Positions 14,436 to 24,787 of a DNA stretch of 64,000 nt are shown here, one piece after another. The notes beneath the pieces are model-generated. The model saw nothing but the letters and a program-made list of their open reading frames with translations. It made no database searches and was not told the origin of the DNA. This stretch comes from Gemmatimonadota bacterium. Lineage in GTDB: Bacteria > Gemmatimonadota > Gemmatimonadetes > Longimicrobiales > Gaopeijiaceae. Each line of letters opens with the position of its first letter. Within the stretch, counting starts at the first letter, position 1. The stretch is from contig JACZXQ010000017.1 in NCBI GenBank assembly GCA_022571515.1, forward strand, positions 1 through 64,000, given 5' to 3'. The translations under genes and the position numbers were made by a program.

Positions 14436-17074
14436 GCCTCGTGGCACGTGCAGAGAAAGACCTGCCTGGTGCGGGCGATCTCCACCACGAGGTCCAGGCC
14501 TCGAGTCCTCCGCGCCTCGTCCCAGTTGACGAACACCTCGTCGAGGAGGAGGGGCAAGCGCTCTTGATCCCGGTCGAGGTGATCCACGATTGCGAGTCTC
14601 AGCGCCAGATAGACCTGCTCGCGCGTTCCGGTCGACGTGGTTTCATCGACGGTCACGGGGTCCGGGAGATCGGGCCCGTGGAGCATGAACTCCGCGCCGA
14701 TGTCCGCCTCACCCCCGCTGAGACGGTCATAGCGCCCGCCGGTGATGCGCTCTAGGTAGTCACCGGCCCTTCGGATGACGTCGGGCTGATGCTCCTCCCT
14801 GAATAGGCGGTCCGCCTCCCGTAGGATCCGCGCAAGGACGACGGTCCGGTCACGGCTCCGGCGTAGCCAAGCCAACTCCTCCTGAAGCGCGACCCCTTCT
14901 CCGTCCACCTGGTCGATGGTGGGTTGGCGCTCCAGCTGCGCGACCTCGTGCTCGAGCGTAACGGAGCGCTTGCCGAGTTCCTCGATCCGCTCGGTCAGTT
15001 CTTCCAGCTCAGTGGCGGCCTCGACCAATGCGTCCGAGTCGAGGGTCCAGTCTTCGCCCGACTCCTCGGCCTTGCGGATGCGGACCAGCACGTCGTCGAA
15101 GTCCGGGTGGGCCCGTCTGAGCTCGTCCATGATTTGCGTGGCTCGGTTCCTGGCTTCGATGCGTGTCTCCGCCTCCTTCAAGCCAGCCGTGAGGTCACCG
15201 TCGGCCAAAGTCCTCAGGACTGCCTCGAGAGCACAGAGCCGCTCGCGGTTACCCTCGAGATCGGCTTTCCAGCGGACGCTCTCTCGATCCAACCGTTCCA
15301 GTTCTCGCTCCGCCGCCTCCGCCTCCCGCCGCGCCTCATTGGCTTGGCCAAGGGCCCGGTCGAGGGCCTGAGAGGCCCCTGCGGTATCGGGAGGAAGCAC
15401 CACACCGAGGCGATCTCCCAACCCGCGCGCTTCCACGTCGAGGTCTGTCATGCGGGATCGGATGTCATCGATGTTCGTCTGTCGGGCCGTGAGATCGCCG
15501 GTGAGCTCCTGCAGGCGGACCAGTGCTGAAGCGACGTCCGTCGTTGGATCCCGCAAGATCTCTTCGTGTATGGGAAGGTCGGCCAGGAGGGTCCGGATCG
15601 AGTCCAGGGCCTCGCGCTCTCGATTCCTCGCGTCACTGGAAGGGCCGACCTCTCCCTCACCTCTCGCCGCCCGCCCATCGGGCCTTCTCATCCACCACCA
15701 GTGCCCCATGACGCCCAGGGCTGCGCTGAGCAGGGCGGCGCCCGCCACGACCAGGGCCCCTTGTCCCGAGAACGAGCCCCACGCGAGAAGCCCGAGTCCG
15801 CCGACCAAGCCCACGCCACCGCCGGCGAGCATCGCGGATGACGCCCGACCCTGTTCGCCTGCGGCGATGCGCACTTCGAGGCGTTCGCTCTCTTCCCGGG
15901 CGCGACTAAAGGCTCGTACGCGGTCTCTCACTTCGGCGGTGCGCAGGCGGAGCAGCGTCTCCGCATCGAGCTGCGACGCAGGAACGGTCACGAGTTCCCG
16001 AGCGAGCGGTTGCCGCCGTCGCTCGAGGTCTTGGATCTCCTGCTCGAGGGCACCCAAGCGCAGCCACTCCGGCTCCATCGCCGCGGCTGCAGCGACGACG
16101 CGTGTGACAGCATCTCGAACGCCGACGATACCTCGCTGCGCCTCGCCGTACGCATCGACCAGCGCCTGGGGAGGAATGCGGTCCTGGTTCAGCGTGGCGA
16201 GTCGAGTTTCGAGTTCCTCGCATGCTCCTCGTGCCTCCGCGATTCGGTCCCCCGGGGCGGACGGCAGGCCGTCGAGGTCCTCGGGCGGGCCCGCACGCTT
16301 CTCGAGTTCTTCGATGCGCTGGACGTGCAACCGAATGGGTTGAAGCCTGCGGGCGTTCTCGAGCGCCAGTCTGCGGTGCTCACGACGCTCCCTCGCCGCC
16401 TTGAGATCGGTGGCGGCGGTGGCGGCTTCCTGAGTGAGCCTGCGAAGCTCCAGGTCGCGTTCGAGGGCGTTCTGCCTACGGGAAAGATTCTCGAGCACTC
16501 GGGCGTCGACCTCACGGATTCGCTGGTTTCCATGGCGGGTTGGGCGCCAGAGTGCTCCGGCTTCCTGCTCCAGGGACTCGACGGCCTTGCGAAGGGGAAC
16601 GAGGTCTCGCGCACCCATAGCCCCGATGAGTCTGTCTTGAATCTGGTTCCACGTCTCCGTTTCAAGAGCCGTCAACTCCGCCAACGTGAGAGCGTAGACG
16701 TGCCTGAAAACCCGCCGGTCGACATGGGAGAGAGCGGGGAGAGGACGATTCTTGAGATCCGCCTGATCGCCGTTTCGCTCGAGGTGCCCCTGAGGTGCTG
16801 TGAGAAGCCGCCTGTGGACGTGCCACGCTTGGCCTCCGTCGAGCGTCACACAGGCATCGATGTCGATTTCGCCACCTGCCCTTGGGGCGTAGGGATGGGT
16901 ATCCCGAGAGGTGGGGCGGAATCCGTATAGGAGGGACACGAGCACCTCGAAGAACGTGCTCTTGCCGGCCTCGTTTGGTCCGACCACTACGACAAGGCCC
17001 GGGAGTGCGTCACTCCCCGTATCGAAGTCGCTGAGTGAACCGAAGGCGGCGCACCGCACGCGCTCAATCCTCAT
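14387..17074 (-). CDS. SbcC/Rad50-like SMC-family ATPase, YhaN type
   Basis: 895 aa. ATG 17074 forms an ATGA overlap with the stop of the YhaO-like gene; the longer frame to 17443 is inside that gene. Walker A GPNEAGKST is at 32-40 and Walker B LLLDEVFVNWDE near residue 842, so the two halves of the ABC-type head flank coiled coils. Two transmembrane helices interrupt the coiled coil at about 413-433 and 439-461, just before a basic stretch, as in B. subtilis YhaN. The predicted role is a membrane-associated partner of the YhaO nuclease that opens or processes DNA ends, by analogy with SbcCD/Mre11-Rad50. Confidence 0.85.
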   Translation of the reverse strand: MRIERVRCAAFGSLSDFDTGSDALPGLVVVVGPNEAGKSTFFEVLVSLLYGFRPTSRDTHPYAPRAGGEIDIDACVTLDGGQAWHVHRRLLTAPQGHLERNGDQADLKNRPLPALSHVDRRVFRHVYALTLAELTALETETWNQIQDRLIGAMGARDLVPLRKAVESLEQEAGALWRPTRHGNQRIREVDARVLENLSRRQNALERDLELRRLTQEAATAATDLKAARERREHRRLALENARRLQPIRLHVQRIEELEKRAGPPEDLDGLPSAPGDRIAEARGACEELETRLATLNQDRIPPQALVDAYGEAQRGIVGVRDAVTRVVAAAAAMEPEWLRLGALEQEIQDLERRRQPLARELVTVPASQLDAETLLRLRTAEVRDRVRAFSRAREESERLEVRIAAGEQGRASSAMLAGGGVGLVGGLGLLAWGSFSGQGALVVAGAALLSAALGVMGHWWWMRRPDGRAARGEGEVGPSSDARNREREALDSIRTLLADLPIHEEILRDPTTDVASALVRLQELTGDLTARQTNIDDIRSRMTDLDVEARGLGDRLGVVLPPDTAGASQALDRALGQANEARREAEAAERELERLDRESVRWKADLEGNRERLCALEAVLRTLADGDLTAGLKEAETRIEARNRATQIMDELRRAHPDFDDVLVRIRKAEESGEDWTLDSDALVEAATELEELTERIEELGKRSVTLEHEVAQLERQPTIDQVDGEGVALQEELAWLRRSRDRTVVLARILREADRLFREEHQPDVIRRAGDYLERITGGRYDRLSGGEADIGAEFMLHGPDLPDPVTVDETTSTGTREQVYLALRLAIVDHLDRDQERLPLLLDEVFVNWDEARRTRGLDLVVEIARTRQVFLCTCHEAWAAELETQGARLVRL

Positions 17075-18321
17075 GGGTCCTGCCCTGGAGCCTCGAGCAT
17101 CCGTGCCAGGATCTCCTCTTCGACGCCGTCCAGAAGATCTCGCACGTACTCTTCGAGGGTGTCCGAGCTGCCGATACCGATGAGTTCCCCCGGCTCCATC
17201 GGAAGCTCTTTTCCAGGGGTCTCTCGGATCGATCGGGCCAAACGTAGGGCTTCGCCCAGCACGTCCATCCGCTGTATATGCTCCGCGATGTCGACGGGAC
17301 GGTGCACTTCGCCGACGCGGAGTGACACATGCAGCACTCGGAGAAGCGTCTCCAACTCGCTCCGCAGATGCTCCTGATTCTCCTCTTTCCGCAGTTCCTG
17401 CCAAAGAGGCGTGGCTCCGCGAAGGTCGACGCGGACAATCCACTCCGTACCGGGGTCGCCGCCGTCATCCGCCCGTGCCGACTCCCAGGCGTTCAGGACT
17501 TGATGGACCAGGTCGTCGAGGGTGGCGGCCTCCCTGAGGCTCCGCACCGGGAGGTCCTCCCAGCGAATCGGGGCCAGGCTGACGAAGCTCACAGTCGCCG
17601 CGGCTCCCCGCTTCACATCAGCGAGGATGGCTCCCTTGGCCCCGCTCTCGGACGGATTTCGGCCTTGAAGGTTGCCCGGATAATGGATGGACGGGGTGCC
17701 CCTCAGTTCCTGACGCCGGTGAACATGTCCCAACGCCCAATAGTCGTATCCGGCCGCTTCCAGGGAACCCAACTGCGAGGGGGCATACGCGTCGTGTTCC
17801 TGCCAGCCTCCGGCGTCGTTCACCTGCGTGTGCAGCGTGGCCACGCGTGGCAGGTCGCCAGTCGGCGTGGGGAACAACACGGAGAGATCCTCCGACTCGC
17901 GGGGTCCGGCATGCCCTATCGCCGCAATGTGGCCGATGTTGTCGCCTGCTGGGGTCTGCACGACAAGCGTCACAGGCTCGCGGTCACGAGCCACATGGAC
18001 GCCCTCGGGCCACTGCAAATCCATGGCCCGGCGCCCGGTGCGTCCGGGGTCGTGGTTGCCGGTCGCGTATACCACGGGGATTCCCGTGGCTGTCAGTCGC
18101 CCAAGCTCGCCGAGCAACATGCGCTCGGTCTGGAAGGAAAGGCGATCGCCGTCGAACAGGTCGCCGGCGATGACCAGCGCGTCGACCTGCTCCGACAGTG
18201 CGTGGTCCACGAGCCGGGTGAAGGCCGTGCGGGAGGCGTCTCTGAGCTTTCGCCGCAACTCGTCGGAATGACTGGTGAACGCCGCATCCAAATGGACGTC
18301 TGCGGTATGAAGGATGCGCAT
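17071..18321 (-). CDS. DNA repair exonuclease, SbcD/Mre11-like metallophosphoesterase (YhaO type)
   Basis: 416 aa. Calcineurin-like metal-binding motifs are complete and in order: HTADVHLD (D8, H10), GDLFDGD, GNHDPGR, then LHTQVND and GHVHRRQ. This set binds two Mn ions for 3'-5' exonuclease or endonuclease activity in Mre11/SbcD enzymes. It overlaps the next gene by ATGA, showing tight coupling with the Rad50-like ATPase. The gene starts 56 bp from the divergent zinc-ribbon membrane gene, so that gap must hold both promoters. Confidence 0.88.
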   Translation of the reverse strand: MRILHTADVHLDAAFTSHSDELRRKLRDASRTAFTRLVDHALSEQVDALVIAGDLFDGDRLSFQTERMLLGELGRLTATGIPVVYATGNHDPGRTGRRAMDLQWPEGVHVARDREPVTLVVQTPAGDNIGHIAAIGHAGPRESEDLSVLFPTPTGDLPRVATLHTQVNDAGGWQEHDAYAPSQLGSLEAAGYDYWALGHVHRRQELRGTPSIHYPGNLQGRNPSESGAKGAILADVKRGAAATVSFVSLAPIRWEDLPVRSLREAATLDDLVHQVLNAWESARADDGGDPGTEWIVRVDLRGATPLWQELRKEENQEHLRSELETLLRVLHVSLRVGEVHRPVDIAEHIQRMDVLGEALRLARSIRETPGKELPMEPGELIGIGSSDTLEEYVRDLLDGVEEEILARMLEAPGQDP

Positions 18322-18377
18322 GGAACCAAGCTACTCGGTCGGGGCGCAGAGCGGCCAGAGGCGTCTGGGAGGTGACG

Positions 18378-19124
18378 ATGTCGAAACGGGCAGTGGTTGG
18401 CACCGGTAGCTACAGACTTGGCCAGCGGCTCCACATGGGCCTACCATTGTCGCCGATGCCTTCCGACGCCGTCGGCGACAGCAACCGGTTATGTCCCGAG
18501 TGCGGGATGATGCTCCCACCTCAATGGGAGGAGTGCCCGTGGTGTGCCGGCAGTATGGACGATCTGGTCGCCGAGGGGGCGGCACCGGATCCTCTCGCCA
18601 TCGGCCAGGACCGCCGGCGCGGAATCGGTCGCAAGAAGAACGTTTCCGACCTCTTTTTTCTCGCCGGGCTGCTCACGGGCGGGCTACTGGTTTCCTTCGA
18701 CATCCAGTTCACTCTCGGGCTCGTGTTGATGCTCGGCGCCGCTGTCGCGTCGGCTCTGGTACGGTACGCCGCGTTCTCCGCCCCCGGGGCCCTGCTTGCG
18801 GGAGGGCTGAGTGCTCTGACCTTTGTGACCGCTGTGCTCGGCCCTCTGGAACCGGCCGATGATGAGGACAGTGATACCAGAGAGGTGGCGAGAGAGGCCT
18901 TTGTGGGCGAGCTGGCACGGCGATTCGAACGGGACGGCATCGTCGTGGAGGCGCGGGGCGCCGGCGCGGTAACGGTGTGGTTTTTTCCGCCGGCTGTGCT
19001 CGAGACGTCGTGTGGGGCGTTTCCGGACGAACCGACCCGGGAGCATCTGGCCGAGCTCGGCTTCCGCCGTATTGTGGTCAACATCAGGAGCGAGAGCCAA
19101 GGAATATGTTCTTTTCATCCTTGA
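18378..19124 (+). CDS. Zinc-ribbon membrane protein of unknown function
   Basis: 248 aa from ATG 18378, chosen because GGGAGG lies just upstream; ATGs at 18435 and 18456 lack a ribosome site. The zinc ribbon is at about residues 38-60 (LCPECGMMLPPQWEECPWC, C-x2-C...C-x2-C). It is followed by three hydrophobic segments at about 90-155 and a soluble C-terminal alpha/beta stretch of roughly 80 residues with EARGAGAVTVWFFPP. Not recognised as a named family. It probably sits in the inner membrane with the ribbon in the cytosol. It is divergent from the YhaO-YhaN operon. Confidence 0.65.
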   Translation: MSKRAVVGTGSYRLGQRLHMGLPLSPMPSDAVGDSNRLCPECGMMLPPQWEECPWCAGSMDDLVAEGAAPDPLAIGQDRRRGIGRKKNVSDLFFLAGLLTGGLLVSFDIQFTLGLVLMLGAAVASALVRYAAFSAPGALLAGGLSALTFVTAVLGPLEPADDEDSDTREVAREAFVGELARRFERDGIVVEARGAGAVTVWFFPPAVLETSCGAFPDEPTREHLAELGFRRIVVNIRSESQGICSFHP

Positions 19125-19239
19125 GGCCCTCAAGGCCCGTGGCTATCTTTTAAGCCGGCGGGCTCCGGACCCGCTGTTTAGGCACTTGGCTCTCTCGCTT
19201 GGATGTCTTCGCTGACTTGAAGGCACGGCAACCCCCCCG

Positions 19240-22200
19240 ATGAGCGACATCAACGACACGGCCGCCGGCCGCCTTCGGGATGAATCCCCCACCATCGACG
19301 CTGTTTGTCGACAGCTCGAGCGTCAGGTCGCTCCCGAGCTGGCCGAGATCGTGGTGGACTTTGCGGAGTTGTTCCTCTCCAAGGCTCCCACCGACTTCCT
19401 GCACCAGCGCAGCTCCGACGCGCTGGCGCGTATGGTGCTTGGCGCGTTCAAGTTTCTCCAGCGCAGCACTCCGGGTCACGTCAATGTCGAGGTCTTCAAC
19501 CCCGACGTGGACAACGAGGGGTGGTACGGGCCGGTCACCGTAATCCGCACCAACATTTCGGAGCGCCCGTTCATCGTCGACTCGCTTCGAGAGTTCCTGC
19601 ATAGCCAGGACGCCACGATTGAGCACCTCGTGTATCCGGTCATCCATGTGGAGCGCGATGAAGAGGGTCATGTGGTCGGGGTGAGCGCGTCTCAGAACGG
19701 CGAGGCTCAGGAGTCCCTGATCCACTGTGAGATCGCCCGGGTGACTGACCCGGAGCATCTCGACTTTCTGCGCAACGAGACGGTCCGTCGGCTACAGGAC
19801 GTGGTGCGCGCCACCGACGACTTCCACCCCATGGTGGACGCGGTCAACAACTGTGTCGCCGAGTTGGCGGAGCGACTTCGCGATCTTCCCGACCGCAAGG
19901 AAGAAATCGAGGAAATCCAGTCGTTCCTCCGTTGGCTTCGGGACGGCGCGTTCGTGTTCCTCGGCTATCGCGCTTACGACCTGGCTGACCTCGAGGACGG
20001 CACGCGCGCCATCGTGGTCGAGCCGGGCTCGGGCCTCGGCATCCTCCGCAACGAGGCCAAGTCGTCGTTCGCCGCGCCGGTTCCCCTCGCCGAGCTCGAC
20101 CAGTGGTTACGTGATCTCGTAGAGGGTGGGCCAATGCTCATCATCAGCAAGACGAACGCTTCGGCCACGGTGCACCGTCTTGCTCGCATGGACTACATCG
20201 GTGTGAAGAAGCTCTCGCCGGATGGAGAGGTCATCGGTGAGCATCGGTTCATGGGCCTCTTTACTTCGAAGGCGTACTCCGAGCAAGCGGACCGCATTCC
20301 CATCCTCCGCCTCAAGCTTCAGCAGATCCTGCAGAATTCGGAGGTCGTGGAAGGCTCGTACGAATACAAAGAGATCAACACGATCTTCAATTCGATGCCG
20401 AAGGAGGAGTTGTTCCTCACTTCGGTCGAAGAGATCGGCGCCGATGTCCAAACCATCCTGACGTCGTACAACACCGACGAGATCCTGGTCACTCTGCGTG
20501 AGGATCCGCTCCACCGGGGTGTTTCGACAATGGTGATCCTGCCGGAGGAGAAGTTCTCGGGCGATGTGCGAAGGAGGATCGAAGAGGCGCTCGTGGCACG
20601 CCTCCAGGGCGAGGTTTTGAACTATCGACTCGCGATGGGCGAGGGTGATCAGGCCCGGCTGCACTTCTTCTTGGCGGCGGCTCCGGATATGCTTGCCGAG
20701 ATCGACGCGACGGAGATCGAGGCGATCATCCGGGAGATCATCCGCACGTGGACGGATCGCGTTCGGTCCGGACTGGAGAAGGTGCGGCCGCCCGACGAGG
20801 CCAGGCGCCTCGCCCGGCGGTACGCGGAGGGGTTCAGCCCCGAATACCAGGCGGCCACCGATCCGGCGACAGCGGTACAAGACATCCTCCAGCTGGAGGC
20901 GATGCAAGCTGACGAACGCATGGAGTCGATTGCGTTCACCGGTCCCGAAGAGGATACGGGACTCGCCGATGGTGGAAAGGTCACGCGGCTGAAGCTCTAC
21001 CTCCGGGGTGAACGGCTGATCCTCTCGGACTTCATGCCGATTCTGGAAAATGCCGGACTGCGAGTGATCGAGGTGAACCCGTGGGAGCTCCACGGCTCGG
21101 GCACTCCAGACGCGATCATCTATTCGTTCGCCGTGCAGGACTCCTCGGGCGAGCCTCTGACCATCGCCGACCACGGTAGTCTTTTGGCGGAGGTGCTGTT
21201 GGCGGTCAGGACCGGCGAGGCCACGAATGACAGTTTCAACGCACTCGTCTTGTTGGCTGGACTTTCGTGGCGAGAGGTCGACGTCCTGAGGGGATACGCC
21301 TCCTACGCGTTCCAACTGGGCGTGGTCCCGTCCCGCAAGTCGTTACCGTCAGCGCTCGTCGGCTACCCGAACATCGCGCGGGTCTTGTTCGACATCTTCG
21401 AATCGAAGTTCGATCCTCAGGGCCCCCTGAAGTTGGATGAGCGCCGCCAGGCGGTCGAAGATCTCGAGACGTTCCTGGGCCATCTCATGAGCGGGGTGAC
21501 ACTGCTCTCGGACGACCGGGCCTTGCGCCGCCTGGCTAGGCTGATCGCCGCCACGGTCCGCACAAACTACTTCCGAAACGGCGGTCGCAGCCCCACGCGG
21601 CGTTCGGGTGGCGTTCCGTACACGTCGTTCAAGTTCGCGTGCAAGGCGTTCAGGGACATCGCCAAGACTCGGTTGCTCTACGAGGTGTGGGTTCGGTCAT
21701 CGCGCATGGAGGGAGTCCACCTGCGTGGCGCCAAGGTTGCCCGCGGTGGAATTCGCTACAGCGACCGGCCCCACGACTTCCGCACCGAGATCCTAGGGTT
21801 GGTGAACACGCAGATCGTCAAGAACTCCGTCATCGTGCCTGCGGGCTCCAAGGGTGGGTTCGTGACACTGAGGGCGTTGGCGACCCGTGAGGAGATGGCG
21901 GAGGAGGCCAAGGACCAATACCAGACGCTCATACGTGGACTCCTCGACATCACGGACAACCTGGAGGAAGGTGGGACCGTGCCGCCACAAGACGTGGTGT
22001 GCTGGGACGATCCCGATCCTTATCTGGTGGTTGCCGCCGACAAGGGGACGGCCAAGTACTCTGATGTGGCCAACGCCGTTGCAAGAGAGTATGGGTTCTG
22101 GCTCGACGACGCCTTCGCGTCCGGTGGGTCGCAAGGTTATGACCACAAAGCGGTCGGAATTACGGCGCGGGGCGCATGGGAATGCGTGAAACGTCACTTC

Positions 22201-24171
22201 AGGGAGATGAACAAGGACATTCAGTCGGAGTCGTTTACCACCGTCGGGATCGGTGATATGAGCGGCGATGTATTCGGTAACGGAATGCTGCTTTCTCCGC
22301 ACACGAAGCTGATCGCGGCCTTTGACCACAGGCATGTGTTCATCGACCCTGATCCGGATGCCGAGGCCTCATTCAACGAACGCAAGAGGCTCTTCGAGTT
22401 GGGAGGGTCCAGTTGGGAGGACTACGACGAGAGCCTGCTGAGCAAGGGCGGGGTCATCCTGCCACGGGGCGCGAAAGAGGTGGACCTCTCACCTGAGGCG
22501 CGTGCTGCCCTGGGCGTGCCCGACGACACCGAAACACTCGACGGGGAGTCTCTCATCCGGGTGGTTCTGCGCGCTCCTGTCGAGTTGCTTTGGAACGGGG
22601 GTATCGGTACCTATGTGAAGTCGTCCTCGGAGAACCACGCCGACGCGGGTGATTCCACCAACGACGCTGTACGTGTCGATGCCGATGAGCTGCGGTGCGC
22701 GGTGGTGGGCGAGGGTGGAAACCTGGGCTTCACGCAGCGGGCGCGGATCGAGTTCGCCCTCAACGGTGGGAAGATCAACACGGACGCGCTGGACAACTCG
22801 GGCGGGGTAGACCTTTCCGATCGCGAGGTCAACCTCAAGATCTTGCTCAACCCGGCGGTGTCCGCGGGCACGATGTCGCAGGAGGAGCGCAACGGCCTAC
22901 TGCGGGAGGTGACCGAGGCGGTGGCCGACCTCGTGCTTCGGGACAACGACTCGCAAAGCCTGGCCATCTCGCTTGACGAGGTGCGTGCCCCGGCGGGTCT
23001 CGAGGATTTCCGCGACCTGATGTCGGCGTTGGAGCGCGCAGGCGGCCTCGATCGCGCCGCCGAGAATCTGCCCACGTGGGAAGTGCTGTGCGATCGGTAC
23101 GAGTCTCAGGGCAAGGCCCTGTCTCGCCCGGAGCTGTGCGTGCTGTTGGCCTATGCGAAGCTCGACCTCATGGGCAGCCTCTTGAAGAGCGGGCTCCCTG
23201 ACGACCCTGCGACCGAGAGCTACCTGCGAGGGTATTTCCCACCGACCGCCACGAAGGAGGCCGGCGAGAAGGCATTGGGCGGCCACCGGCTGCGCCGGGA
23301 GATCATCTGTAGCCAACTCACGAATGACCTGGTCGATCTCATGGGCGCCACGTTCGTGAATCGGCTCGTGCGGGACACCGGGAAAACGCCTGCCGAGGTC
23401 GCACGGGCGTGGCTGGTTGGTGCTCGTCTCGCAGGCCAACGCGCGCTGGTTCGGCAGCTCAGCACGGTCGAGGTGAACCTCAACAGCGCGGTGGCATATC
23501 GGTGGTTGCTTGGACTGTCCCGCGTTCTCGAGCGCACGACCCGATGGGTTCTCGCCAACGTCGACCCGGACCGGGAGACGGCGGCCATCATCGACGAGAA
23601 TATCGAAAAGCTGATGGCTCTCCGCGAGGATTTCGGGGACATCGTGACAGGCGAGGATCGCAAGGTCTTCAAGGCTCGCGTCAAGGAGATCGAGAAGCTC
23701 GGAGCCGAGCCTCATCTCGCCCGCAATCTCAGCACCCTCCGCTTCCTCGATCAGCTGCTCGAGACGCTACGGGTGGCGAGCGAGACCGGCGCGTCGCCCC
23801 TCGAAGCCGGCAAGGCTTACTATCGCATGTCGGAGTTGTTCAGTATGCCCTGGCTAAGGCGCTCGATTTCCGAGGCGGCCCGGGACGATAGGTGGGACCA
23901 GCGGGCCTCCCAGGTTCTGATCGAGGACCTGAGCCGAGCCCATCACACGCTCGCGGCCCAGGCCGTTCGAATGGATGCGGCCGGGGATGCAGCGCAGAGC
24001 GATGCCGTGCTCTCGCCCCGTTCGAAAGAGATGGTGCGGTTCACCGCCCTGCTGAACGAGATTCGAGACGACGACTCCGTTTCACTTTCCGGTCTCTCAG
24101 TGGCGGTTCGGGAGGTGACGTTGCTGGCAGACAAGGTGAACGGCCAACCCGATTGGGCCAGCCGCCCGTAA
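19240..24171 (+). CDS. NAD-specific glutamate dehydrogenase, large 180-kDa type
   Basis: 1643 aa, as expected for the GDH-180 class (P. aeruginosa GdhB about 1620). The first 700 residues carry the ACT-like regulatory regions. The catalytic core starts near 800 with YRGGIRYSDRP-like GGIRYSDRPHDFRTE and VPAGSKGGFVTL (substrate lysine), and the NAD domain includes GIGDMSGDVFGNGMLLS. It deaminates glutamate to 2-oxoglutarate and ammonium, feeding the product to the dehydrogenase encoded at 7332-10187. The start has no clear Shine-Dalgarno sequence. It looks monocistronic; the next gene is convergent 9 bp away. Confidence 0.97.
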   Translation: MSDINDTAAGRLRDESPTIDAVCRQLERQVAPELAEIVVDFAELFLSKAPTDFLHQRSSDALARMVLGAFKFLQRSTPGHVNVEVFNPDVDNEGWYGPVTVIRTNISERPFIVDSLREFLHSQDATIEHLVYPVIHVERDEEGHVVGVSASQNGEAQESLIHCEIARVTDPEHLDFLRNETVRRLQDVVRATDDFHPMVDAVNNCVAELAERLRDLPDRKEEIEEIQSFLRWLRDGAFVFLGYRAYDLADLEDGTRAIVVEPGSGLGILRNEAKSSFAAPVPLAELDQWLRDLVEGGPMLIISKTNASATVHRLARMDYIGVKKLSPDGEVIGEHRFMGLFTSKAYSEQADRIPILRLKLQQILQNSEVVEGSYEYKEINTIFNSMPKEELFLTSVEEIGADVQTILTSYNTDEILVTLREDPLHRGVSTMVILPEEKFSGDVRRRIEEALVARLQGEVLNYRLAMGEGDQARLHFFLAAAPDMLAEIDATEIEAIIREIIRTWTDRVRSGLEKVRPPDEARRLARRYAEGFSPEYQAATDPATAVQDILQLEAMQADERMESIAFTGPEEDTGLADGGKVTRLKLYLRGERLILSDFMPILENAGLRVIEVNPWELHGSGTPDAIIYSFAVQDSSGEPLTIADHGSLLAEVLLAVRTGEATNDSFNALVLLAGLSWREVDVLRGYASYAFQLGVVPSRKSLPSALVGYPNIARVLFDIFESKFDPQGPLKLDERRQAVEDLETFLGHLMSGVTLLSDDRALRRLARLIAATVRTNYFRNGGRSPTRRSGGVPYTSFKFACKAFRDIAKTRLLYEVWVRSSRMEGVHLRGAKVARGGIRYSDRPHDFRTEILGLVNTQIVKNSVIVPAGSKGGFVTLRALATREEMAEEAKDQYQTLIRGLLDITDNLEEGGTVPPQDVVCWDDPDPYLVVAADKGTAKYSDVANAVAREYGFWLDDAFASGGSQGYDHKAVGITARGAWECVKRHFREMNKDIQSESFTTVGIGDMSGDVFGNGMLLSPHTKLIAAFDHRHVFIDPDPDAEASFNERKRLFELGGSSWEDYDESLLSKGGVILPRGAKEVDLSPEARAALGVPDDTETLDGESLIRVVLRAPVELLWNGGIGTYVKSSSENHADAGDSTNDAVRVDADELRCAVVGEGGNLGFTQRARIEFALNGGKINTDALDNSGGVDLSDREVNLKILLNPAVSAGTMSQEERNGLLREVTEAVADLVLRDNDSQSLAISLDEVRAPAGLEDFRDLMSALERAGGLDRAAENLPTWEVLCDRYESQGKALSRPELCVLLAYAKLDLMGSLLKSGLPDDPATESYLRGYFPPTATKEAGEKALGGHRLRREIICSQLTNDLVDLMGATFVNRLVRDTGKTPAEVARAWLVGARLAGQRALVRQLSTVEVNLNSAVAYRWLLGLSRVLERTTRWVLANVDPDRETAAIIDENIEKLMALREDFGDIVTGEDRKVFKARVKEIEKLGAEPHLARNLSTLRFLDQLLETLRVASETGASPLEAGKAYYRMSELFSMPWLRRSISEAARDDRWDQRASQVLIEDLSRAHHTLAAQAVRMDAAGDAAQSDAVLSPRSKEMVRFTALLNEIRDDDSVSLSGLSVAVREVTLLADKVNGQPDWASRP

Positions 24172-24180
24172 CACCACAGG

Positions 24181-24765
24181 CTACGGACCGCCGACGACTA
24201 CCATCAGAGTCACGGTGAACCCTCGCAGGTCGGCCGCACTCAAGGTCGGGAGATCGTCCACTCCGGTCACGAAACGAAATCCCGCGCCGAGGGCGGAGCG
24301 CATCACATTCCATGAGGGGAGCTTCAGCGTCACCTCGGGCTCGAACACGAGGAAGTTGTCCGAGCCCAATTGATTCCCCACGGGTAACGCTCGGATTTCG
24401 GCGTTTCCCGCGCCTAGGAATAGGCCGGCTCCGATCCGGCCGCCCAGTAGCCCGCGCTTGGCGACGGTGATGCCACCATAGCCGGTTCGCAGCTGCAAGA
24501 GGCCACCCGCGCTGACTGAGATGTCCACGGGCTCCAGCACTTTGATACCGATGCCGCCTATCTCCACACCGCCCGCAAAAACCACTGCCGCCTTCACGCC
24601 CACCATCGAATGTGTGCCACCGGCGAATCTGGTGACTTTGTAGAGACCGCCGATCAAGGCCGAAACGTCGCGGCTGCCGCTCTGCTGCCCCGTGACCAGC
24701 ATGGGAAAGCAGAACAGCAGGAATACCGCTAGCGCTACGCCGTGGCGGCCCGGAATGCTGATCAT
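24181..24765 (-). CDS. Secreted protein, small outer-membrane beta-barrel-like
   Basis: 194 aa from ATG 24765, with a clear signal peptide (hydrophobic ALAVFLLFCFPMLVTG, then QQSG). The mature part alternates Gly-rich short strands (GGLYKVTRFAGG, GGVEIGGIGIKVLEP, GGRIGAGLFLG) and ends VTLMVVVGGP, which suggests an 8-stranded barrel. No named family recognised. It starts 22 bp after the M28 peptidase stop, so the two are probably one operon; a porin-like or structural envelope role is inferred only from shape. Confidence 0.65.
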   Translation of the reverse strand: MISIPGRHGVALAVFLLFCFPMLVTGQQSGSRDVSALIGGLYKVTRFAGGTHSMVGVKAAVVFAGGVEIGGIGIKVLEPVDISVSAGGLLQLRTGYGGITVAKRGLLGGRIGAGLFLGAGNAEIRALPVGNQLGSDNFLVFEPEVTLKLPSWNVMRSALGAGFRFVTGVDDLPTLSAADLRGFTVTLMVVVGGP

Positions 24766-24787
24766 CTTGCGCCCACCGAGTACGGGG

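Noticed and set aside
17329-18375. 348-aa plus-strand frame across the YhaO gene
   Set aside because: Antisense to the metallophosphoesterase with all its motifs; no independent support.
20107-21315. 402-aa minus-strand frame inside the glutamate dehydrogenase gene
   Set aside because: Antisense shadow of highly conserved GDH coding sequence.
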